64,000 nucleotides of DNA, taken from contig NMRA01000017.1 in assembly GCA_002633005.1 (NCBI GenBank), forward strand, positions 154,443-218,442, written 5' to 3'. Numbering within the stretch: position 1 is the stretch's first letter; each line of letters opens with the position of its first letter. This document shows, piece by piece, positions 10,612-64,000 of this stretch. The translations under genes were made by a program, and so were the position numbers. This DNA is from Phoronis australis. Taxonomy: Eukaryota; Phoronida; Phoronidae. Under the pieces are notes generated by a model that was given only the letters and a program-made list of their open reading frames with translations, was not told the origin of the DNA and did no database searches.

Positions 10612-13600
10612 GTAAGTTGCTCATCCATGTCTTTCTGACACGTTGTCTGGTATGCAAACGGCCTGTAGCAAGCACTATGGTGTGCTATTTTAGCTAGTGA
10701 GATTATCACTTGATGATTCATTGGTCAGGACTGTTGTGATATTTTTTATGCATCTTAATTTGCAATAGGGTTACATGACATTCCGGGCTGTAAGTGCATC
10801 TGCACCCGGAATAAATCATGTACATGTAATGATTGTTAGACTCTGGTCATCCAAAAATAAGATTCATTGTCTGTTTCTTTCTTTGCTCGTGTGTATAAGC
10901 AGCATCTTGTTCATGTATGGAAGTTATTCCAGTTCAAGAGCAATATGTTCACAGTAAGCAATTTTAGTCTCTTTTTTTCTAGATGACGATGATTACAAAC
11001 ACCTGCTGTTCAGCGATGCATTGGTTACGACCTCTGACACAGGTCGTGAACTTGGAGAGTTCAGTGTGACAATTCAGACAACAAAACGCGACGACAAGGA
11101 GTGCTTTCTCATCCACGCAAACAGTCATGGTGCTATAGATGGTGTGCCGTGCGGTACCTCAATCACAGCGTTTGTCTCTAAAAAACTAGAAACCCTGGAG
11201 CAGCAGCACCATGAATATGTCAAGGTACGTAATGTCCAGTGTTGGCCAGTTAGTCTGATCATAATCCAAGTTGGCTCGTCTTCAATCTGTTGATTTTCAA
11301 AAAAAAAAAGGCTTGGCTGTCGTTATAGCCAATTCGTGAATACAAAATTGACAATAACAATGCCATGTTGAACATGATCTCTCATTATAAAACCTGCGAC
11401 TCAGTGTCCATGACTAGAATCCATCGTATATGACTTGGATTCAAGTGACATCTGTGACTGAAATGTAACTTAGTGTCATTTTGGGGTTTTGTGAGACAAG
11501 TGGAAATGCATTGAACTATGACAACTGCAACCGTGCTGCAAGAATCATAGTCTTTCATAGTATGCATTACCTTGCAGTTGACAAAATTTGTAACTTCAAC
11601 TACTGCTTCAATAAACCCCTGGTTAAATACATGTAGTAGCACCATATTACTTTACCATCTTATGGCATAATATCGTTTGTTTTTCAGTTGGAAAATCATC
11701 CTTTAGACCGAAAGACTTTCATTGTTAAACAAGACAACACTTATGTGGTGAACAAAGTGATAACGCAGGGCGCAGTAAGTGTTTGAGAGGATGATTATGG
11801 AACATCTTCATTGTTATATTCTAATTATTATATTGTTAAATTGGTACAGCTAAATGGTGGGGTTAAACTCACAGTTTCCAAAATTCTTCTTTTTCAATTC
11901 AGTTCAAAATAAGAAATAATCACAGTTCAGAGTGGCCAAGTTGGACAAAGTAAAATGGTATTAATAACACTTTTTTCAACTGTACATGACACCTATCATA
12001 CGGCAATCATTATAAATGGCATGACATCCTGTCATCAGGACACGAGAGGAACTGTAGTCAAATGAGTGCCGAAATAAAAGTCACATACTGGATATAAAAT
12101 GGTGCTATACCCAGATACACTGCAGTCAACTAGCTACTGANNNNNNNNNNNNNNNNNNNNNNNNNNNNNNNNNNNNNNNNNNNNNNNNNNNNNNNNNNNN
12201 NNNNATTCTATGTTTCTGTGGTGCTTTAAGCAACTGGTGTATAGGATGTGCTTGTATTATGAAGATTACTCACATTTTGCCCCTAGCCTATTGAGGAGAC
12301 AATGACCATGCCTTTCCATTTTGCTAAGTACAACATACTACATATATGCTCTCTACTGGCCACTTTGTGGTACCAATAAACAACCCTAGAAGGATACCGT
12401 ATGCGGTGCAATTGTGGGCGCATTTCAACGCTCTGCGTTGCTCTTGTTAAATTGGTACAGCTAAATGGTGGGGTTAAACTCAGAGTTTCCAAAATTCTTG
12501 TTTTTCAATTCAGTTCAAAATAAGAAATAATCACAGTTCAGAGTGGCCAAGTTCGACAAAGTAAAATGGTATTAATAACACTTTTTACAACTGTATATGA
12601 CACCTATCATATGGCAATCATTATAAATGGCATGACATCCTATCATCAGGACACGAGAGGAACTGTAGTCAAATGAGTGCCGAAATAAAAGTCACATACT
12701 GGATATAAAATGGTGCTATACCCAGATACACTGCAGTCAACTAGCTACTGAGGTGTGTGACTTTTTATCTATCAATGTTGGTCATCCTGGCAACAGTATA
12801 ACGTTTACTTAGGTTACAATGCACCATCAAGTTTAATGTTGTGTTTGGCAGGATGTACAAAGATTTGCGCTTACGTTCAATCAAGACCAGATGCAAGGCT
12901 TCATATCTGAAGGTTAGTAGACTGTGCAGGTGATGGACGTCTTCTTAGAAATTTCTGATGTAGATTTCCATTCAGTTGTCTGTTGTCAACTTTTTTCTCA
13001 GCATTTAATGTTACTAAACTTATCAGTTCTTTTTTGGAAGGAAAATTGTATTTTTTTTATAAAATGATAATAAAATTTATTCCCCATTTACTAATCACCA
13101 ACCAGTCTTATTTGCCCTGTGTTGTGTTATTTTGATCCTGTGGTAGCAGACATAGTAACAGTCATATTTATTAGGGTCCCACATTTTGGGAACCAGTTTC
13201 CTCCACTGAATAACAGGCATCAGTTTGGTTCGCAAAGTCTGGGATGCCTGCGAGTGACTATTGCTTACCCTGCAGTCTTTCTCTAGAGTTATCCCCCTTT
13301 GTCTCCCATACAATTCAGGCTCCAACCTGCTGTTGCAACGTCTGCTGATCAAGAAAGGTGTCCCTGAGAATCTACAGATGATATCATTTGACTCTGATAC
13401 CAACCTCTGCCATGCTTTATATGTGAGTATTGCATCGCATGTACCAACTTAAGATTAATGCAACTGAGCACAAATTATCAAATTTTGACGCATAACCCAA
13501 AACTACTGTCATTATCCTTCATTGCCTTCCTTAATAAGTTCTGTCGCTTCATTTTCTCAAAGGTGGGATTGTTGTAGTTTCTCAGCTCCACATACCTCAA

Positions 13601-15893
13601 CCTGATGGTGAAATTGATGGTCAATAAGTGTTGCATAATAAGCTTCTTTACTTGTGCTTCACTTAAGTGGAGGGAATTAACTTGTTGCCAGCCACTGCTA
13701 TCAGGTTCTAATGTTTGCCATTTAATGTAAAAATCCTTTTCTGACTTTGTACTACACCACAACTGTCTGAGCCACATGCCATAAATTCTACAACATTCTT
13801 GTTTTACAGACACCCTTAGAAGAGCGCACACAAAATGTGAATGGGCACGTGATCCTTGTTTACGGCATTGAGCGAACGATCAACTCTCTCAGCGATCTCC
13901 CAACAACGTGGCAAAACTACTTCACAAGAGAAGGGTGAGTGAGTAAAAGGACAGAACTGTTTTGTTCTAATGTCTTTATCCATTCTGTGTGTAAATTTCT
14001 ATACCTTAGGCTGAATTTACACATGGTTTTCAGTTGAATCCTTGACAAGCAGTGGATGCTTGTTAGAGCTTCCACAAACATGTCTTACTCAATCTTGTGA
14101 TTGGATACATGTCACGGTGTAATTGTTGGCTCATTTTATTCTTGCTAGCGTTGTTCAGAAGAGATAAAAATTGCTGATGGTGTGTGCGAGTTGATAGCTG
14201 AAGAGTCATGCTTTATTTATTATTTGGTCTTGAGGCAAAAATGGTTCCTTGGGAAAACTGTCGTGTAGAGAACTATCCACATCTTGGAGACACTTGCTCT
14301 TATACTATCCTTGTCTTCTTCAGACACCTGACCAGCCGTGTACAGGTAGGCTCACCTGTGGCCATGAAACTCATCAGGGTGCCGACACCTATTGAGGAAG
14401 GTAAGTTACTGCAAGTTGTTTGTCCTTAGTTCATTTTGTGACGTCACACCACCTTCAACTCACAACTGAAGTATAAGACCAATGCACTGTGTAGTATGGA
14501 CTTGTTAAACTGTACTACTAACCACTGTTGACTCTTAAATTCTTTCATCCTTTGGTACAGATGAGGAGCCCCCCAAGCCTACATTTGACAAGACAGAGCT
14601 GAACTGGGAAGAGGATATGGAAATGTACTCAAAGTATCTGGATAGAAAGGTGAGGCTCTCAACTACTGTAGCCATGGGGGTTATACTCCGCGTGTTTGAG
14701 GGCTCGAATTCTCAGTCTTTAAGTGACGTTATTGGCATGAAAACTGACTTTCTGAGATCAGTCGCAGTGCATAATCCAATCTGTAACCTTAGTGGTCACA
14801 CTCCAACACTCTGCTGTCGAAACTAAACCACACTTAAAAATGGCGTATTTTAAGTAGTTAAGTCACAGGCCCCAATTTCAGCAAATGGCTGACAAACAAT
14901 TATGAGAATTGATGATTCATAATAAAACCACAAACATTATGGATTTTGTTCTGGTTAAAGGTAAAACAACTTCAAGAAGTCTATCACATCCAATGGCATA
15001 ATCCCCAAAATGCGTTTGCAGCCATAACACCAATAATGTCCCTTGGTGAATCACTGATTCAGAGACTCTGTGATTTATTCATGGCAAGTAGTCAGATGCC
15101 TGATTTCAGTTACTTCGACATTAATATCAAATTTTTCTTAGATGATCTGGTGTTGTTGACATGCTATCACAGAGGCTAGCAGTAATGGTATGGTCTTGGT
15201 GATTGTTTGGGAATAAATAAGTTTTGTTGTACTATTCAGAAATTTTGCGAACATTCAGAAGATAAAAAGGGACTTCATGTCTATGCGTACACTGTGTTGG
15301 CCCAATTTCTTAATGAGGAATATTTCCGATACATTCTTCTTTGTGGTAATTATCCAAATCTTGCAAGAGCAACTTGCTTATTTTACAGGACAGTTAGACC
15401 ATCAGTAAACAGGCTAACAGATTTGGCATACATTGCATGAAAGTTTGAATTTTCTAGTCTTATAAGCATTTGAAGCAATTTCTGCCATATTGTTCTGTGT
15501 GTAGATTTACTTCATTTGGTCTTCATCTAAGCGGGCTTAGTGTTGGAAACTTGTTACAAATACAACAAACAATGTATATTGTCGCATTACTTGACACAAC
15601 AAATATTTGTCTACTGTTGTCAGTTCATAATATTCTTCGTATTTCCCCAACAGGCTGAGCTTAAAAATGATCACAACGTCTACATGCGACACCACCCGGA
15701 GCTCAAGACCCTATTGGCTGACTTTATGCAGTTCCTGCTGCTCCGTAAGCCCGACGACGTGACCAGTTTTGCCGCTGAATACTTTTCGTCTTTCTCTACT
15801 AGTATGCCTAACATGCCAGTATATTCGACCTCTACAGCACCGACGCCATTTCCCCCGAGTCGAGCGAATACAAAGATTGTCCCTCCGAAGTAA
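10508..15893 (+). CDS. CATIP: CATIP homologue (ciliogenesis-associated TTC17-interacting protein), 9 exons seen
   Basis: In vertebrates CATIP (C2orf62) works with TTC17 in actin polymerisation and primary cilium formation. Seen here: exons 10508-10611, 10983-11224, 11688-11774, 12852-12912, 13319-13422, 13810-13934, 14324-14400, 14561-14649 and 15654-15893 join in one frame with matching phases and good GT/AG sites. The order of motifs fits the family: LLFSDALVTTSDTGRELG, then CFLIHANSHG and DGVPCGTS, then LENHPLDRKT, then the conserved middle ending VAMKLIRVPTP. The last exon carries ELKTLLADFMQFLLLRKPDD followed by VTSFAAEYFSSF, an RIIa/DPY-30-like docking helix pair, then a Pro/Thr tail and TAA. 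The N-terminal start is not securely found. The protein is likely cytoskeletal/ciliary by homology. Confidence 0.85.
10983..11224 (+). CDS. CATIP: CATIP exon 2
   Basis: Acceptor TTTCTAG, donor AAG|GTACGT (phase 1 to 0). It encodes the most conserved part, including GRELGEFSV, ECFLIHANSHG, DGVPCGTSITAFV and the helix LETLEQQHHEYVK. Confidence 0.88.
11688..11774 (+). CDS. CATIP: CATIP exon 3
   Basis: Acceptor TTTTTCAG, donor GCA|GTAAGT, phase 0 on both sides. It encodes LENHPLDRKTFIVKQD and NTYVVNKVITQGA. Confidence 0.87.
11838..12751 (+). repeat. direct repeat of ~300 bp bracketing an assembly gap
   Basis: The segment 11838-12140 is repeated at 12449-12751 with only a handful of differences. 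The N gap 12141-12204 starts exactly where the first copy stops (both copies end CTAGCTACTGA). This layout is typical of two alleles placed side by side, though a true duplication is possible. It is inside a CATIP intron. Confidence 0.8.
12141..12204. other. assembly gap
   Basis: A run of N inside a CATIP intron; no coding exon appears to be lost, since the exon phases on both sides agree. Confidence 0.99.
12852..12912 (+). CDS. CATIP: CATIP exon 4
   Basis: Acceptor TTGGCAG, donor GAAG|GTTAGT (phase 0 to 1). It encodes DVQRFALTFNQDQMQGFISE. The intron before it contains the 12141-12204 gap and a suspicious direct repeat. Confidence 0.85.
13319..13422 (+). CDS. CATIP: CATIP exon 5
   Basis: Acceptor AATTCAG, donor TAT|GTGAGT (phase 1 to 0). 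It encodes SNLLLQRLLIKKGVPENL and then SFDSDTNLCHALY. Confidence 0.87.
13810..13934 (+). CDS. CATIP: CATIP exon 6
   Basis: Acceptor TTTTACAG, donor AAGG|GTGAGT (phase 0 to 2). It encodes NGHVILVYGIERTINSL and the end LPTTWQNYFTREG. Confidence 0.87.
14324..14400 (+). CDS. CATIP: CATIP exon 7
   Basis: Acceptor CTTCTTCAG, donor GAAG|GTAAGT (phase 2 to 1). It encodes HLTSRVQVGSPVAMKLIRVP and TPIEE. An internal CAG|GTAGGC at 14345 is a weaker alternative donor. Confidence 0.85.
14561..14649 (+). CDS. CATIP: CATIP exon 8
   Basis: Acceptor GGTACAG, donor AAG|GTGAGG (phase 1 to 0). It encodes an acidic segment (DEEPPKPTFDK) and the helix ELNWEEDMEMYSKYLDRK. Confidence 0.83.
15654..15893 (+). CDS. 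CATIP: CATIP last exon: RIIa-like docking helices, stop
   Basis: Acceptor CCCCAACAG ending at 15653; stop TAA at 15891-15893. It encodes HHPELKTLLADFMQFLLL then RKPDDVTSFAAEYFSSF, the RIIa/DPY-30-type dimerisation/docking pattern, and a Pro/Thr/Ser tail. The exon is about 1 kb from the previous one. Confidence 0.87.
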   Translation, partial: AELKNDHNVYMRHHPELKTLLADFMQFLLLRKPDDVTSFAAEYFSSFSTSMPNMPVYSTSTAPTPFPPSRANTKIVPPK

Positions 15894-16369
15894 ACGCAGC
15901 CTCTGCTTTGATGTTGGGCTTGGCATACCTCACCGAAACCACCTATAAAACTGCTGAAAATAGGTCACTGCATATTTGGATCTCAAAACGAGGTGAAAGT
16001 TGCCTGCCATTATCAATGCAGTTTTGAGCCCTTTGCAGCTTAAGTTATCCAACCGTAATCACCAACATTTTTTCCTTCTAGTTCGGTTTTTCCAAAACTC
16101 TTGTGAAAGTATGCACTTCTGATGAGAGGGACGGAGACTTTTTAAATATTGCATTGTGACAAATCATTGAATTTTGGATGCTAGATAATGTCTAACTTTT
16201 TAAGACATTAGACATCTGTCTGCTGACAACAGTGGATGTTCAGGTCTAATCAGGTCGATATTACCGAGTGAGCACTACACGTTCTGTTTTCTGCTTGTCT
16301 GTATATTTACTCACTTTGTCCTGACTGGTTTTAGCGTTCATTTGGTTTTAAATCAGTTCAGTGAATCTG

Positions 16370-16765
16370 AAGTTCCGTTCACACACAGACTTAGCCTAGA
16401 ACAACTTGCAATGGACCTTTCCCAATGTTAGTGGAGCGCCACAGTCTCACATATCCAAGAACTACTGCATGTGGAAGTTGTTGCTTGACAATTTGCAGCT
16501 GATGTGAATACGACGTGCAAAAGAATACGTCTATATGTTACCACTGCTGATCATTACTTCCACCTTGCCCCAGGTTTGCGGCTACACGGCGATACAAAGT
16601 GGTACAAGTTACCCTAGAACAATTTACTCTACCTCGATAAGGTGGAGTAAGTTGTCACAAGTAGGGTAAGTTGCACTAGTTTAGTGTCCACACAACCTCC
16701 TAACCTAGTGACAACTCGTTCCAGGAGCAACTTGTTCTGGTGCTAGTCTGTGTGTGGATGGCACT
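16370..16765. mobile_element. MITE with ~38-bp terminal inverted repeats
   Basis: Left end AAGTTCCGTTCACACACAGA; the reverse complement of the right end is AAGTGCCATCCACACACAGA. Both continue with CTtAGC/CTAGC and AGAACAA.TTGC. The interior also repeats the ACTTGTTCTAGGG theme in both orientations. No coding capacity. Confidence 0.65.
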
Positions 16766-18147
16766 TAAAAGTCTCGGTGGAGCGGCTGAGTTTTTTCTAA
16801 ACCCAAGTCAGCCATGTTGACTGATAAGCCTATTGTAGTGGTGTACAAATCTTTTAGAAACAGGGAGCTTATTTTTCGCTATCACTTGTGGTTTGCAGAA
16901 TTAGTTAAGTGGAGATGCTCAAAAACTTATAGATTACCCAGGTGAGCAGGAAGTAGTTCCCTAGTGTTAGCTAAATGTTTGATGTGGGACAGAAAGAAAT
17001 CTGTCAACACGTCTGTTCTATTTCAACAAGCATTCAGTTGACTGCGATATTTGTGCACCATTTTTCATTAAACAAAACATGTAGCACTGCAGTGAAAATT
17101 GGCCTTTTGTTGCATTTGATTTAAATATATTATGCTATATTTAATGAAAACGAGATTTTTCAACTTTACACGTTTCGATGTCTCATACACCATGATGCAA
17201 ATGCTGTAGTATTCTGTATGGGGCTGAAACAACTAAGGAACTCAACCAGCTGGCTCAAGCCTGAACTGAGTAAACAGCAGGCACACAGCAGGCTTTCACT
17301 GGTCTTATAAATCGTTTTTGATGTTTTGTTGGTATGATGCATGCTGATAGCTCTACTGTACACTGTGTGGATCAAGATTGTTGGATGACCTTGATTGCTG
17401 CTCCTGATGATGATGTTTGAGACATCGAAACATCTTGAAGTTGAAAAATCTCGTTTTTAACAAATAAAATGTTGTCACTTACTTGTCTTGGTTGATACTA
17501 TACTATATACTTTAAATTAACTTACAAACTTTTTGGATGGAAATGGATTGACCATTATCTGTGATTGGTCTGGAGGTATGCGTTGATGGAATTATTTCTG
17601 TTCAAAGTATGATGTCTTATTTTGTACATAATGTACATAGTGTAGCTATACAACCTATAGGGGGTGCTACTTTTTGTACCTGTGTTAATGACATATATTT
17701 ATTGTGTAGAGTTGTCTCAGACATTGACATCTAATTGTAATACAATGTGTTTAAAGTTAACTGGGTATTTGACTAAGTTCTCATACAAATCCAAAGTTAA
17801 AAGTGACACTTTACGACAACAAATCATGCCAAATAAAATGTGCCAAGTTGAACTGAATTACAGTTTTATCTCAAACATTTAAGTAGTTCTTAGGAGCTTT
17901 TTCATTAATTTAAAAGTATTTCAATTTTCTTAATGCGTGTTACTATACACTTAATTTTTGCAAATATCTTCGAGGCCAAAGACCTTCAGGTAGGACATTG
18001 AATTGGACATGCCTGCGGAATCATTTTTAAGGTGTCCAAAAGTATTCGGGCTTGTCCATCAGCAAGGTTTTTAAAGCTTTTTGGACCAACCTTTTTCAAT
18101 ACTGAACACCAATTTAGGAATAACTTTACCCATCCTACTTTTAAGCA

Positions 18148-18236
18148 CTGCATCGCACCCTCGTGGTGTTGCAAGCACTGCATCACACCCTCATGGTGTT
18201 GCAAGCACTGCATCACATCACACCCTCATGGTGCTG
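18148..18236 (+). repeat. 30-bp minisatellite, about 3 copies
   Basis: Unit GCACTGCATCACACCCTCAT followed by GGTGTTGCAA, repeated three times with a small insertion in the third copy. Confidence 0.8.
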
Positions 18237-19208
18237 CAAATTTTTCTCACATGATGGTAAAAAGTTGGTAACAGGTGACACTGAAAAACTACATATTGTG
18301 TTTTGTGTCAAAACATCTCAATTTTGGCAATATTTCTTGAAAGCAATGAGTTGAAGAATACTTTCTATTGATTCAACATGTTCAAAGCAAACAGCAATGA
18401 CTGAAAGTGAATTAAACAAAGCCTTTTTCTGCATTTTTGTCCAATATAACTAGTTTAGAGAAAAAAGTGATGATTAGGATATTGATTGAGGGTAGAATAT
18501 AATGCTGTTACCCTTCATAGCCTTAACCCCTCGCCCCCACCTGTTAACAACTATTTTCCCACTGCACCACTGTGTCGACTATATCTGGCTACCACAGCAG
18601 TGGCTGGGTCAAGCATTTGTCAGCCATATTTTATGTTAAATAAGTGAATTTCATAGCTGCAAAGTCAGAAGTGAATTGAAACCATTCTATTTTATGGTCA
18701 AGGATCAAAGAAAGTAACATATATCAAAATTGTTATATTTCAATGATAATTAATAATTACAATTAGCGTACAGGCGAACTATGCATTAAAACCAGGATTC
18801 GCATCCATGACAACCAGCACAGGTTGCCAAGTTTTCAATTCTCTTTCATTCTCATTTCACCATTTGAAGAACATTTAGTCTAGAATTGTCTCTTAGTCGG
18901 ATTAAAAGTGAAGTCATGATATGTGCACATTCATTTTTAAAGACAAGTAGACAAGTTGGCTTTCCCAGGTTACCACTGGTGAAGGAGATACCATGAGTAG
19001 GAGTTTGCAAGGTGAATTACAAATCAAAACTGGATGTTTGGGGACAAGACTGGTGTTTGGCGGATTGAGGGGGGGCAAACACCATGTTGTTTTTACTGTT
19101 TAAATGGGCCATACTCAGTGGGGAAGAACTGAGAATACAGACCAGGCACTGCAATTTGTATGCAGTCGTAAGTAGTCATATGACTTGGCAAGATGTTTCA
19201 TTCCAACT

Positions 19209-63707
<44,499 letters not shown>

Positions 63708-63795
63708 CTGCAGGATTACAAGTGACCAGTCTATGGTGAAGTAACGACCACAAAATGGTGGCTGGGCATTGGTGTTATGCATGTAGAAACAAAAT

Positions 63796-63862
63796 GTGAG
63801 ATCTGTTTACTACTAATGTGAGATCAGTTTACTACTAATGTGAGATCAGTTTACTACTAATC
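63796..63862 (+). repeat. 22-bp minisatellite, 3 copies
   Basis: Unit ATGTGAGATC(T/A)GTTTACTA CTA, three copies, about 90 bp upstream (- strand sense) of ferlin exon 1 of those seen. The unit does not match the exon edge. Confidence 0.9.
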
Positions 63863-64000
63863 GTTTCATGACGATCGTGGCATTGCACTAAATTGTCTTA
63901 AACAGCAGCAAGCAAAAAAAAACCTTTACGCCTCTGTAATGCAAACCTGATATTAATTATTAAATAGCATTCACATCTCATTGGTTAAGTGACGTGATTA

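Larger units (their letters stand above)
15894..19208. other. intergenic space between convergent CATIP and ferlin 3' ends
   Basis: About 3.3 kb without recognisable coding sequence; it must hold both 3' UTRs. It contains a 396-bp inverted-repeat element (16370-16765) and a small 30-bp minisatellite (18148-18236). AATAAA-type signals occur (e.g. near 17464), but none can be assigned to a transcript by eye. Confidence 0.6.

Overview
This is eukaryotic genomic DNA: AT-rich, with GT/AG introns of 0.2 to 9 kb, many repeats and two assembly gaps (12141-12204, 48276-48436). The exons match three animal genes. Their presence together, and the many marine-invertebrate-style DNA transposons, point to an invertebrate deuterostome. 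A lancelet is my favoured guess and a hemichordate is possible; the sequence alone does not settle it.

Layout. (1) 165-4535, + strand: the last four coding exons of BARD1, covering the tandem BRCT domains. (2) 10508-15893, + strand: nine exons of CATIP (ciliogenesis-associated TTC17-interacting protein), ending in an RIIa/DPY-30-like helix pair; the first exon or exons are not securely located. (3) 63707 down to 19209, - strand: 19 exons of a type II ferlin of the otoferlin/FER1L6 kind, from just after C2D through the C2de, C2E and C2F domains to the C-terminal membrane anchor. CATIP and the ferlin converge, with 3.3 kb between their stop codons. The three genes have separate roles (DNA repair ubiquitin ligase partner, ciliary actin/assembly factor, Ca2+-dependent membrane fusion) and do not form a functional cluster.

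The rest is introns and intergenic DNA full of mobile and repetitive sequence: two TTAA-flanked Kolobok-like elements in a tandem duplication (55.2-59.1 kb), a THAP-domain pseudogene (27.7 kb), a broken piggyBac transposase end (33.1-33.5 kb), four copies of a 1.4 kb element with TACCGTATTTGCCC ends, several hairpin MITEs, a 430-bp satellite with DR1-like sites, and two subfamilies of a dimeric 'GCCACTAGG' repeat.

The most striking pattern is that at least eight tandem arrays start exactly at an exon-intron junction of BARD1 or the ferlin, and their repeat unit contains copies of the exon edge plus the splice site. Five are donor-side (3894, 25192, 35326, 42021, 45380) and three are acceptor-side (2829, 44113, 59787). 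CATIP, lying between them, has none. This looks like a local process that makes minisatellites from splice junctions.
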